This document shows, in pieces, positions 1-6,651 of a stretch of 9,773 bases of DNA. The DNA is from an uncultured Porphyromonas sp. (lineage in GTDB: Bacteria > Bacteroidota > Bacteroidia > Bacteroidales > Porphyromonadaceae). A program made the translations under genes and the position numbers. The first letter of the stretch is position 1. The number at the start of each line of letters is the position of its first letter. The DNA lies in contig CAMBHQ010000019.1 in NCBI GenBank assembly GCA_945867245.1, forward strand, positions 1 to 9,773, given 5' to 3'. Under the pieces are notes generated by a model. The model saw only the letters and a program-made list of their open reading frames with translations, made no database searches and was not told where the DNA came from.

Positions 1-1035
1 CGCTCGTCGCATATTGACCTAAGTATTGGCCCTAGTTATACACATCGATATACAGCAGGACTCTGGTCTATAGCCTTGTCCCCGAGGGTAGAGCACATTG
101 CGCTAGCGAGCGAGCAGGAGGGGGCGAAAGCCTCGCGGACATTGTACTCTGTATCGACAAACGTCCACTGGAAGCAAGATGTTACGACGAAGCTACAGTT
201 GTCTATGGGCCTCAACCACAGCAGTCGCCTCGTCTCGGAGCCATACCCGCTCTTGGGGGGATTGCGGACGAGCTATTGGAATTACCTCGTGCCTCCGAGG
301 GATATTCATAGGACGAGTATATGGGGAGGCTCTCTAGGGCTGAACTATAAGAATATCTATCGGGCGCTATTCGGGAGAATGCATTTGTCTTACAGTCTCC
401 GTGCGCAGGACTATATCCTTAGCCACAGGTACGATGCTACTAGTTATACCCAGGCTTATGAGACCTACGATAATACCTCTAGGCAATGGTCTGTAATAGC
501 CGGACTAGATAAGTCTTGGCTTGATGCAGGGCTTACATTTAAGTACGACCTAGCATACAAGGGGAGGCGATATAGCCTGATGCAGAATGAGGCTATTAGC
601 GAGGCCACTAGCTCGTCTCTGGTGCATAGCCTGCGCTGTGTGCTACGTACTGGCGATTTCTTGTCGGCAAGAGCTGAGGTCGAGTATAGTAGCTGGTGGC
701 TGAGTAACAATCGCTATCAAGTGGTATCAACAGGTCTCTCCCTCGTAAAAGCACGTCTTTCTCTCGATGCAAGCCCTACGAAGGCATGGCAATGCAAGCT
801 GGGGGCAGAGAGCTATTGGAATGAGCTAGGTCGGGGACTATGGTCTAGGGGAGTCTTTCTGGACTGCTCTATAGCCTACAGGCTGAGCAAGCAGCTAGAG
901 TTTTCTTTCGCTTGCACCAATCTTCTTGGCAGTACAGATTACAGAGTGGAATATATACACGACCTTAATACAGAAACCTTCTCAATGCCATTGCGGGGGC
1001 GTGAGGTCTCGCTAGGAGTCGTGTATCGTCTGTAG
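1..1035 (+). CDS. Outer-membrane beta-barrel protein, C-terminal part (TonB-dependent receptor type), 5' partial
   Basis: The frame is open from base 1 with no stop before the TAG at 1033-1035, so 344 residues are visible and the true start lies left of the window. A TTG at 76 is only the first start-like codon and should not be taken as the start. The protein is rich in alternating aromatic/polar residues, Ser, Tyr and Arg with many short predicted strands, as in outer-membrane barrels. The end is the most telling part: a strand ending in 'CTNLLGSTDYR', a loop, then 'MPLRGREVSLGVVYRL', which resembles the last two strands of Bacteroidetes TonB-dependent receptors (usually '..GR.v.lgv.y.F'). 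The final residue is Leu rather than the usual aromatic. No plug domain is visible because the N-terminus is missing, so ligand and TonB dependence are inferred. It is more AT-rich than the genes that follow (25 G+C in the 60 bases 301-360, counted by hand). An alternative is a non-TonB barrel or assembly protein. Confidence 0.65.
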   Translation, partial: RSSHIDLSIGPSYTHRYTAGLWSIALSPRVEHIALASEQEGAKASRTLYSVSTNVHWKQDVTTKLQLSMGLNHSSRLVSEPYPLLGGLRTSYWNYLVPPRDIHRTSIWGGSLGLNYKNIYRALFGRMHLSYSLRAQDYILSHRYDATSYTQAYETYDNTSRQWSVIAGLDKSWLDAGLTFKYDLAYKGRRYSLMQNEAISEATSSSLVHSLRCVLRTGDFLSARAEVEYSSWWLSNNRYQVVSTGLSLVKARLSLDASPTKAWQCKLGAESYWNELGRGLWSRGVFLDCSIAYRLSKQLEFSFACTNLLGSTDYRVEYIHDLNTETFSMPLRGREVSLGVVYRL

Positions 1036-1054
1036 TATTTTCTCTCGCTAGTTT

Positions 1055-1073
1055 GCGCCCTCCCAGAGGGTGC
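1055..1073 (+). terminator. Short GC-rich hairpin after the barrel gene
   Basis: Arms GCGCCCTC (1055-1062) and GAGGGTGC (1066-1073) pair over 8 bp, including one G-T wobble, around a 3-base loop. It starts 20 bases after the stop of the barrel gene and is followed by TTGTCTG, not by a clear T run. A terminator is plausible from position and structure but not proven. Confidence 0.4.
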
Positions 1074-1139
1074 TTGTCTGCTAGGCTCCGAGCTCCGTTG
1101 TCTAGAGTTTCGGGGCTAATCGCCGACCGCAATAATTTT

Positions 1140-1149
1140 GTATCTTTGC
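1140..1149 (+). promoter_or_regulatory. Bacteroidetes-type -7 promoter element for ppiD-like gene
   Basis: GTATCTTTGC contains TATCTTTG, a match to the Bacteroidetes sigma-ABfr -7 consensus TAnnTTTG, preceded by a T-rich stretch. It lies 43 bases before the ATG at 1193. No convincing -33 TTG is seen at the usual spacing. The same 10-mer recurs at 3475-3484 ahead of the next plus-strand gene, which supports the call. Confidence 0.7.
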
Positions 1150-1171
1150 CCCCGATTATATCTATAGGATA

Positions 1172-1186
1172 AACAAACAATTAAAT
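1172..1186 (+). promoter_or_regulatory. A-rich translation leader, shared with the GH20 gene
   Basis: AACAAACAATTAAAT lies just upstream of the ATG at 1193 and there is no Shine-Dalgarno-like GGAGG. Bacteroidetes commonly start translation from A-rich leaders. The identical 15-mer occurs on the minus strand at 8722-8736, directly at the GH20 start codon. It supports ATG 1193 as the start here. Confidence 0.5.
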
Positions 1187-1192
1187 ATACGC

Positions 1193-3343
1193 ATGGCAAT
1201 ATTAGAGAAAATACGTAGTAATGCGGGTCTTATGGTCGGCTTCGTCGGCCTGGCCCTAGCTGCGTTTGTACTAGGCGATGCCCTACAGAGCGGTAACTCG
1301 TGGTTCTCGGCGAACCAGCGTGTGGTCCTCTCTGTCGATGGCGAAGAAATCAATATCGAGGATTACGAGCGTCGCCTACAGGTCATCAGCGAGCAGATGC
1401 AGCAGCAGTCTGGCGGTCAGCTCAGCGACGAGCAGCGCATGACGGCCAACAATGCCCTGGCACAGCAGATTACGGCCGAGCATATCCTCGGTAAGCTCGC
1501 CAGTGAGGTCGGCATTAGCGTGACAGCCGACGAGGTGTACGCCCTGCTTACAGGCAATGGCGTGACGCCTGCACCTCAGGCGCAGCAGTTCTTCGCTGCC
1601 TTCGGGGTAGATATCAAGGATAGCAAGGCCGTTGCTGAGCTTATCAAGCAGCTTAGCGATGAGTCTATCCAGGCTATGCCCGCCGAGCAACAGCAGGGTA
1701 TGCGTAGCATTCAGGCGCAGTGGAATAGCCTACAGGAAAGCCTCCAGACCTCTCGTCTACAGCAGAAGATACACACGCTTCTGGCCCGTAGCTACAAGGT
1801 TACCAAGCTAGACCAAGAGCTGGCTCAGGGCGATGGCGCACGTACTGTGGCGCTAGTACGTAGTACGCCTATGGCTGGTACGGACAAGGCTGATACACCT
1901 AGCGATGAGGCTATCAAGAAGTATTACGACAGCCATCCGGACTTCTTCCGTTCGCAGGAGCCCTCTGTCGATATGAGCTATGTCGCCGTACAGGTAACGC
2001 CTAGTGCCGAGGACTACAAGGCAGCCGAGAAGACGGCTAGTGAGGCCTTCGCCGAGCTACAGGCTGCTACGAGTGAGAACGTAGGCGACGTCGTGCGCAA
2101 CCACAACGGGCAGTATCGTGAGGTCTTCTTTACGGGTAGCGAGCTAGACCAGCTAGGGCTAGGCGCTGGCGAGGTAGAGTTCCTAAAGACCGCTACCCCA
2201 GGGGCCGCACACAACTCGGGTCTAGTGAGCGACAAGTACAACCTCGTTAAGCTCGTGGCTAAGAAGAGCGCTACGGAGAGTCTCGGTCTGCGTATGATCG
2301 TGCTAGACTCTGTGATGAGCGCCAAGGCGGACTCCCTAGTAACTGCTATCAAGGGCGGGGCTAACTTCGAGGAGCTAGTCGGTAAGTATAGCCAAGACCC
2401 TACGAGCAAGGCTAACGGAGGTCGTCTCAGTCAGCAGGGCCAGTACGGCATTCCTATGGACAGTTTCAGCGAGGCACAGTTGGCCGGGTCACCTTTTGCC
2501 GATGCTTATCAGAAGGCAGTAGGAGAGCCATTTGTTATCGACAACGGAGGTATTAAGATTATCGTTCAGTCGGTGGATGCCAAGCCCGCTGTAGATAAGT
2601 ATCAGTTCGCTCTCGTGAACGTCGATGCTAGCTTCTCTGAGAAGACCTACAACGGCAAGTACGATGCGCTCAACCGCATTCTCGGTGCTGGTGGCAAGTT
2701 CGCGGATATGATGGCCAAGGCAGAGAAGGAAGGCTTTACTGTCGTTAAGTCTACGACCGTCTCTACCTCTGTACCTACACTGGGCTACATTCCCTCTAGC
2801 CGTTCGCTCGTATCGTGGGCGCTACGTGCCGAGGAAGGCGATATCACCGACAAGGTATATCGTGTAGGTAACGACTACCTTATCATCGCTAGTGCCAACA
2901 AGCACTACGCAGCAGGGCAGATGCCTCTCAGTCAGGTGCGCGAGCAGATAGTAGCACGTCTCTCGGCCGAGAAGCGTGCCGAGAACCTAGTGTCTAAGCT
3001 CTCACAGAAGCCCCTCGCTAGCCTAGAGGCCTACGCCACGGAGCTCAACGTGACGGTGGATACACTAGTAGGTGTAGACTATATGGTGCGTGGCAGCGAG
3101 GCTGCAGCCTTCAATGGTAAGGCAATGACAACGCCACTGGGCAAGCTCTCTGCCCCCTTCGTAGCGGGTGTAGAGGTGATGGTGCTACAGCCTGTGGCCA
3201 AGGATGGCGCAGCCCCAGCGGCAGGTCTAGAGGCACAGGCCAAGCAGAACGAGCAGGCTACGGCCTATCAGATTGCTAGCCGTGTCTTCGGTAACGCTGT
3301 ACAGCGTGCCAAGATAGAGGACAATCGTGCACGCTTCTACTAA
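1193..3343 (+). CDS. ppiD: PpiD/SurA-like membrane-anchored peptidyl-prolyl isomerase / periplasmic chaperone
   Basis: This 716-residue protein has the PpiD plan. A short basic N-terminus is followed by one hydrophobic segment (about residues 12-30) that should anchor it in the inner membrane with the rest in the periplasm. A SurA/PpiD-type N-terminal chaperone region follows (about 40-210, with 'VVLSVDGEEINIEDYERRL' typical of the first helix of the family and a long Gln-rich helical stretch). One parvulin-type domain lies at about 365-462 ('FEELVGKYSQDPTSKANGGRLS' is the rotamase signature), then a further 250 residues. The length is as usual for Bacteroidetes homologues. Family knowledge says it assists folding of exported and outer-membrane proteins, which would suit an envelope rich in barrels such as the one upstream. 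The His residues that flank the active site of many active parvulins are not seen (the domain opens 'LRMIVL' and closes 'IKIIVQS'), so it may act mainly as a chaperone. It appears monocistronic: own promoter at 1140 and hairpins after the stop. Confidence 0.85.
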   Translation: MAILEKIRSNAGLMVGFVGLALAAFVLGDALQSGNSWFSANQRVVLSVDGEEINIEDYERRLQVISEQMQQQSGGQLSDEQRMTANNALAQQITAEHILGKLASEVGISVTADEVYALLTGNGVTPAPQAQQFFAAFGVDIKDSKAVAELIKQLSDESIQAMPAEQQQGMRSIQAQWNSLQESLQTSRLQQKIHTLLARSYKVTKLDQELAQGDGARTVALVRSTPMAGTDKADTPSDEAIKKYYDSHPDFFRSQEPSVDMSYVAVQVTPSAEDYKAAEKTASEAFAELQAATSENVGDVVRNHNGQYREVFFTGSELDQLGLGAGEVEFLKTATPGAAHNSGLVSDKYNLVKLVAKKSATESLGLRMIVLDSVMSAKADSLVTAIKGGANFEELVGKYSQDPTSKANGGRLSQQGQYGIPMDSFSEAQLAGSPFADAYQKAVGEPFVIDNGGIKIIVQSVDAKPAVDKYQFALVNVDASFSEKTYNGKYDALNRILGAGGKFADMMAKAEKEGFTVVKSTTVSTSVPTLGYIPSSRSLVSWALRAEEGDITDKVYRVGNDYLIIASANKHYAAGQMPLSQVREQIVARLSAEKRAENLVSKLSQKPLASLEAYATELNVTVDTLVGVDYMVRGSEAAAFNGKAMTTPLGKLSAPFVAGVEVMVLQPVAKDGAAPAAGLEAQAKQNEQATAYQIASRVFGNAVQRAKIEDNRARFY

Positions 3344-3344
3344 T

Positions 3345-3374
3345 CTAGGCTAAGTAGCTTTTTAGCTTAGCTAG
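3345..3374 (+). terminator. Bulged hairpin directly after the ppiD-like stop
   Basis: CTAGGCTAAG (3345-3354) pairs with CTTAGCTAG (3366-3374) over 9 bp with one bulged G, around an 11-base loop that contains five T. It begins one base after the stop codon. With the stronger hairpin at 3385 it probably ends the transcript, but its AT-rich stem is weak. Confidence 0.35.
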
Positions 3375-3384
3375 ATGACAATTA

Positions 3385-3423
3385 TCGCCCCCAGAGGACC
3401 CTCGTAGAGTCCTCTGGGGGCGA
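3385..3423 (+). terminator. 15-bp GC-rich hairpin, probable terminator
   Basis: Arms 3385-3399 and 3409-3423 are perfectly complementary (core CGCCCCCAGAGGAC) around the 9-base loop CCTCGTAGA. It lies 41 bases after the ppiD-like stop and before the next promoter at 3475. No T run follows, so it is not a textbook intrinsic terminator. It resembles the hairpin at 5795-5837 in arm sequence and in loop size. Confidence 0.55.
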
Positions 3424-3474
3424 GTCTTATAGCAGGGTCTGCCTCGGGGCTATTCTGCCATACGCTGTTTTTTA

Positions 3475-3484
3475 GTATCTTTGC
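3475..3484 (+). promoter_or_regulatory. Bacteroidetes-type -7 promoter element for the GT5/DUF4270 pair
   Basis: GTATCTTTGC is identical to the element at 1140-1149 and is also preceded by a run of T. It fits TAnnTTTG and stands 56 bases before the ATG at 3541. A good -33 TTG is not present. Its position after two hairpins and before a two-gene unit fits a promoter. Confidence 0.7.
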
Positions 3485-3540
3485 ACTAGTAATTTGAGGG
3501 TTGCTGTATCTATACCTATCCTCAGCGAGTAATATAATTG

Positions 3541-4341
3541 ATGAGTACTAGACGTATCCTTTACATCTCACAGGAGATATTCCCCTATGTAGACGAGAGC
3601 GAGATTTCCAAAGTGTCGCGCGAGTTGCCCGAGTTCATCCAACATCACAAGAACGAAGTGCGACTCTTTATGCCTAAGTATGGCATTATCAACGAGCGTC
3701 GCAACCAGCTACACGAGGTTATTCGCCTCTCTGGAGCTAATATCGCCATCGATAACCGCGACCATCCGCTCTTCATCAAGGTAGCCTCCATTCCCTCGGC
3801 GCGTATGCAGGTGTACTTCATCAATAACGATGACTTCTACAAGCGCAAGACGATGTTTGAGCCTACGCCCAAGACAGGTAACGACAATGACGAGCGCTCT
3901 ATCTTCTTCGTCCGTGGCTCGCTAGAGACGGTCAAGAAGCTCCGATGGATTCCCGAGATTATACACTGCCATGGGCTGTTCTCTGCCCTAGCGACTATTT
4001 ACCTGCGCAGGCTGTATCACGACGACCCCGCCTTCGCCGGAGCCAAGCTCGTCGTGAGTCTGTACAACGAGCCTACGCCTGCCGAGATGCCCGAGACGCT
4101 CTTTCGTAAGCTAGAGGCGGACAATATACCAGCCGAGGATTACGCTATTATGGAGGGGAAGACCGACTTCCGCGCTCTGATGCGCCTAGCCATCGCTCAT
4201 GCCGACGCTATTGTGCTCGGTAGTGCCGAGGTGGACGCCGAGCTATTGGCCTATGCCGAGGCTAGCGGTAAGCCCCTGATGCCTTACCCAGGTGCAGAGC
4301 ACTCGGCAGAGGTGTATAACGAGTTTTATAATACCCTATAA
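3541..4341 (+). CDS. Short glycogen/starch synthase N-terminal (GT5) domain protein, probably not a working synthase
   Basis: It has 266 residues from the ATG at 3541; a TTG directly before it is in frame but is not needed. The sequence follows the N-terminal Rossmann half of GT5 glycogen synthases: 'ILYISQEIFPY' at 5-17 matches 'vLhvcsEmfPl', 'VRLFMPKYG' at 40-48 matches the next strand, and 'EIIHCHGLFSA' at 139-149 matches 'DvvHaHDWhag'. Full-length GlgA is about 470-480 residues and has a second GT-B domain; here the protein stops after the first, as do the known short Bacteroidetes homologues of this family, so it is probably not a broken gene. The ADP-glucose loop K-x-G-G-L near the N-terminus is replaced by D-E-S-E-I (residues 18-22). 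With the sugar-nucleotide loop and the C-terminal domain both absent, glycogen synthesis is unlikely; a binding or regulatory role is only a guess. There is no signal peptide, so it should be cytoplasmic. The DUF4270 gene begins 24 bases after its stop, in the same apparent operon. Confidence 0.8.
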   Translation: MSTRRILYISQEIFPYVDESEISKVSRELPEFIQHHKNEVRLFMPKYGIINERRNQLHEVIRLSGANIAIDNRDHPLFIKVASIPSARMQVYFINNDDFYKRKTMFEPTPKTGNDNDERSIFFVRGSLETVKKLRWIPEIIHCHGLFSALATIYLRRLYHDDPAFAGAKLVVSLYNEPTPAEMPETLFRKLEADNIPAEDYAIMEGKTDFRALMRLAIAHADAIVLGSAEVDAELLAYAEASGKPLMPYPGAEHSAEVYNEFYNTL

Positions 4342-4365
4342 CAGACTAGTCATTAGTCAGACGAC

Positions 4366-5775
4366 ATGAAAAAGTACTATGCAGCGGCGCTGAGCCTAGG
4401 CCTTGTGCTCTCCGGTCTCAGCAGCTGTGAGGACGGCCTCTCTGCTATTGGTGAGGGCATACAGACACGTAGCGACGTGGTAGAGAGCGAGAAGTATTAT
4501 CTACAGTTCGAGGCCTCTACAGTGGCTGCCCCCAGTGCTTACACGGGCACCTCGACCTCGGGCCTACTCGGAGCGTATAGCGACCCCGTTTACGGCAACT
4601 TCTCGGCCGACTTCGTAACGCAGTTTCGTACGGCAGCGGGCCTTAGCTTCGCACAGACCCCAGTGGGCGGACGCATCGATAGCGTCGAGCTACAGCTCCT
4701 CTTCTCGCAGACCAACGGATATATCGGCTCGGGCTCAGCTCCCTTAGCCATCTCGGTGTACGAGGTACCCCAGGGCTTCACGGGCGAGACGAGCAGCAGT
4801 CAGAGCCTAGCGCAGTATGCCGACCCTAGTCGCCTCCTAGGTGAGCAGGTGGTGAGCATAGAGCGCGATAAGAAGAGCTACCATTACTCGCAGACCGATA
4901 GCGCTTACTATCTCCCCATTAAGCTGAGCGCAGAGCTTGGCCAGCGTATCTACGAGGCCACACGCCAGCATCCCGAGTACTTCCAGACGCAGGAGGCCTT
5001 TAATCAGCATATCCTCGCTGGTATGTACGTGCGTAATGCTACAGGTAGTGGTGCCGTGCTCAGAGTAGAGGGCACACGTCTGATGCTCCATTATAGCTAT
5101 GCTAGTGGCGATAGTACCCTCAGAAGCTCGGTGAGCTTTATCAATACTAAGCTCACCGCCCGTGCCGATGGTCTGTCGAGTACACAGACCGAGGCTCTGC
5201 TACAGCCTAGCGATACGCACACTTACGCCAAGGGACCTGCCGGAGTGCATACTGCCATCACGCTGAGCAAGGCGCAGATGCAACGCTTGCTGGCCAGTCA
5301 GGGGCAGACGACAATCGGTGATAACTGGACGCTCGCCGACACACAGCTCAAGCTCACGATTGACAACCCTAGCGAGGTACTACTGAACCCGCCCGCTTAT
5401 ATGATGCTGATGCCAGCCGACTCGGTGGCAACTTACTTCCGAGACCGCAAGACCGAGCTTAGCGAGGCCTCTACAAGTTACCTCTCGACGCCTTATAGCT
5501 CGACGGCAGCCTACTACAACTTCTACAACATCAGCCGTGTGCTGACCGAGCACCTCAAGCGCCATGCCAGCTATAGCAATGGCCAGTGGACAGTCGCTAA
5601 GGACCTCGACCTACGCCTTATCCCCGTAAGTCGTCGTACCACGACCGCTAATAGCTACGGCTCTAGTCAGGCGATAACGACGGCTATCGACGAGTACCTC
5701 TTCCCGTACTTCGTCCGACTCAAGAAAGACCCAGAGGCGCTACGCATAGGCGTCGTAGCCTCCATCCTCCGCTAG
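4366..5775 (+). CDS. DUF4270 family lipoprotein
   Basis: The 469-residue protein starts with a lipoprotein signal: two Lys, a hydrophobic core, then the lipobox 'LSSC' with Cys21 as the lipidated residue. The mature N-terminus is C-E-D-G; acidic residues right after the Cys fit the surface-export signals described for some Bacteroidetes lipoproteins, so it may face outward, though this is inferred. The rest fits DUF4270: a start 'SAIGEGIQ', a 'YYLQFEASTV...GLLGAYSDPVYGNFSADFVTQFR' block at about residues 45-90, a strand motif 'IDSVELQLLF' near 105-115, and many beta-strands without membrane helices. The end, 'LRIGVVASILR', matches the family's terminal strand. Members are Bacteroidetes envelope lipoproteins of unknown function, often next to the short GT5-domain gene, as here. 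No catalytic motif is visible. The 24-base gap to the upstream gene and lack of a promoter between them suggest cotranscription. Confidence 0.85.
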   Translation: MKKYYAAALSLGLVLSGLSSCEDGLSAIGEGIQTRSDVVESEKYYLQFEASTVAAPSAYTGTSTSGLLGAYSDPVYGNFSADFVTQFRTAAGLSFAQTPVGGRIDSVELQLLFSQTNGYIGSGSAPLAISVYEVPQGFTGETSSSQSLAQYADPSRLLGEQVVSIERDKKSYHYSQTDSAYYLPIKLSAELGQRIYEATRQHPEYFQTQEAFNQHILAGMYVRNATGSGAVLRVEGTRLMLHYSYASGDSTLRSSVSFINTKLTARADGLSSTQTEALLQPSDTHTYAKGPAGVHTAITLSKAQMQRLLASQGQTTIGDNWTLADTQLKLTIDNPSEVLLNPPAYMMLMPADSVATYFRDRKTELSEASTSYLSTPYSSTAAYYNFYNISRVLTEHLKRHASYSNGQWTVAKDLDLRLIPVSRRTTTANSYGSSQAITTAIDEYLFPYFVRLKKDPEALRIGVVASILR

Positions 5776-5794
5776 GCTAGGGCCGGATATAGAC

Positions 5795-5837
5795 CAGCGC
5801 CCCAGCACGTGCTATCGAGCCACGTGCTGGGGCGCTG
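5795..5837. terminator. 17-bp perfect hairpin between convergent genes, probable two-way terminator
   Basis: Arms CAGCGCCCCAGCACGTG (5795-5811) and its exact complement (5821-5837) enclose the 9-base loop CTATCGAGC. It sits in the 93-base gap between the ends of the plus-strand DUF4270 gene and the minus-strand patatin gene, where one structure can end both transcripts. There is no T run on either side. Confidence 0.7.
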
Positions 5838-5868
5838 TCGTATTCGCCTAGTGAGAGCACTCGGCCTC

Positions 5869-6651
5869 CTAGCGGAGTAGGGCTAGTTTGCTCTCGGCAT
5901 CGCTACTATCGAGCACTTGACTGGCGAGGTCGTAGCCTAGCTGCATGATAGCACGAGACGAGGTAACATCAAACATAGCGACGTCAATGGCCTCCTGAGG
6001 CTCGATAATGATATCGCAGTGCTGGCGGTCGTACTGGGCATTCTGACGGAATATCAGTTGCCATGAGCGCTCGGCAACGGACATAATGGTCTGTTTGTAT
6101 TCGCTGGGCTGTGCGGGATTGAGGTGTACGCCTAGTACGAGCGCGCAGTCTGGACGTAGCACGCTGGCAGGGAAGTTGCGGAAGAGCCCCCCGTCCACGT
6201 AGCTTACGCCCCCTATCTCTGTGGGATTGAAGAGTACGGGGATGCTGCAGGAGGCGACGATGCACTTGGCCAGAGGTCCCTCGGTGAAGATGTGCTGACA
6301 GCCTCGGTCGAGGTCGGTAGCCACGATGCGCAGAGGTGTGGGGAGCTCCTCGATACGCTTGTGGCGCAGATGAGTGGAGAGGAAGCCCTCGAACTTGCCG
6401 GTGTCGAAGACCCCGCCCCCGAGAGGTCTAAGGCTGGTCATCGTAGCGAAGCCGCGGTCGTCGAATAGCTCCAGTATCTCCTCGGGGCTATAGCCGTCGG
6501 CATAGAGCGCCCCCATGAGTGAGCCTGCACTCGTACCGGCGATAATATCGGGCTGTAGCCCTAGCTCGCCCATGCGCTTGAGTACACCGAGGTGGGCGAA
6601 GCCCTTGATGCTACCGCCACTGAGGGCGAGTCCTAATTGGTATTTGCTCAT
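5869..6651 (-). CDS. Patatin-like phospholipase (RssA-type serine hydrolase)
   Basis: The 260 residues carry all the marks of a bacterial patatin. The oxyanion-hole motif is 'GGSIKG' (12-17, with Lys at the usual Arg/Lys position), the nucleophile elbow 'GTSAG' has Ser41, and the catalytic Asp is in 'DGG' (Asp153). 'ATDLDRG' (111-117) and 'ASCSIPVLFNP' (133-143) are also typical. These enzymes use a Ser-Asp dyad to hydrolyse acyl esters of lipids. There is no signal peptide, so it should be cytoplasmic or loosely membrane-bound, like E. coli RssA. Its ATG shares one base with the TAA of the GH20 gene (TAATG), which points to translational coupling. Its stop is 31 bases from the two-way hairpin, making it the last gene of the minus-strand operon. 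The natural substrate cannot be told from sequence. Confidence 0.9.
   Translation of the reverse strand: MSKYQLGLALSGGSIKGFAHLGVLKRMGELGLQPDIIAGTSAGSLMGALYADGYSPEEILELFDDRGFATMTSLRPLGGGVFDTGKFEGFLSTHLRHKRIEELPTPLRIVATDLDRGCQHIFTEGPLAKCIVASCSIPVLFNPTEIGGVSYVDGGLFRNFPASVLRPDCALVLGVHLNPAQPSEYKQTIMSVAERSWQLIFRQNAQYDRQHCDIIIEPQEAIDVAMFDVTSSRAIMQLGYDLASQVLDSSDAESKLALLR

Noticed and set aside
76..78. TTG at 76 as the start of the barrel protein
   Set aside because: The frame is open to base 1 and the visible part is only a barrel fragment, so the gene is cut by the window edge.
3538..3540. TTG start one codon before the GT5-domain ATG
   Set aside because: ATG at 3541 directly follows, and the family start fits it; the TTG adds nothing.
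4344..4351. Palindrome GACTAGTC in the gap before the DUF4270 gene, with a nearby TAGTCA repeat
   Set aside because: CTAG-containing palindromes are common by composition here; too short to call an operator.
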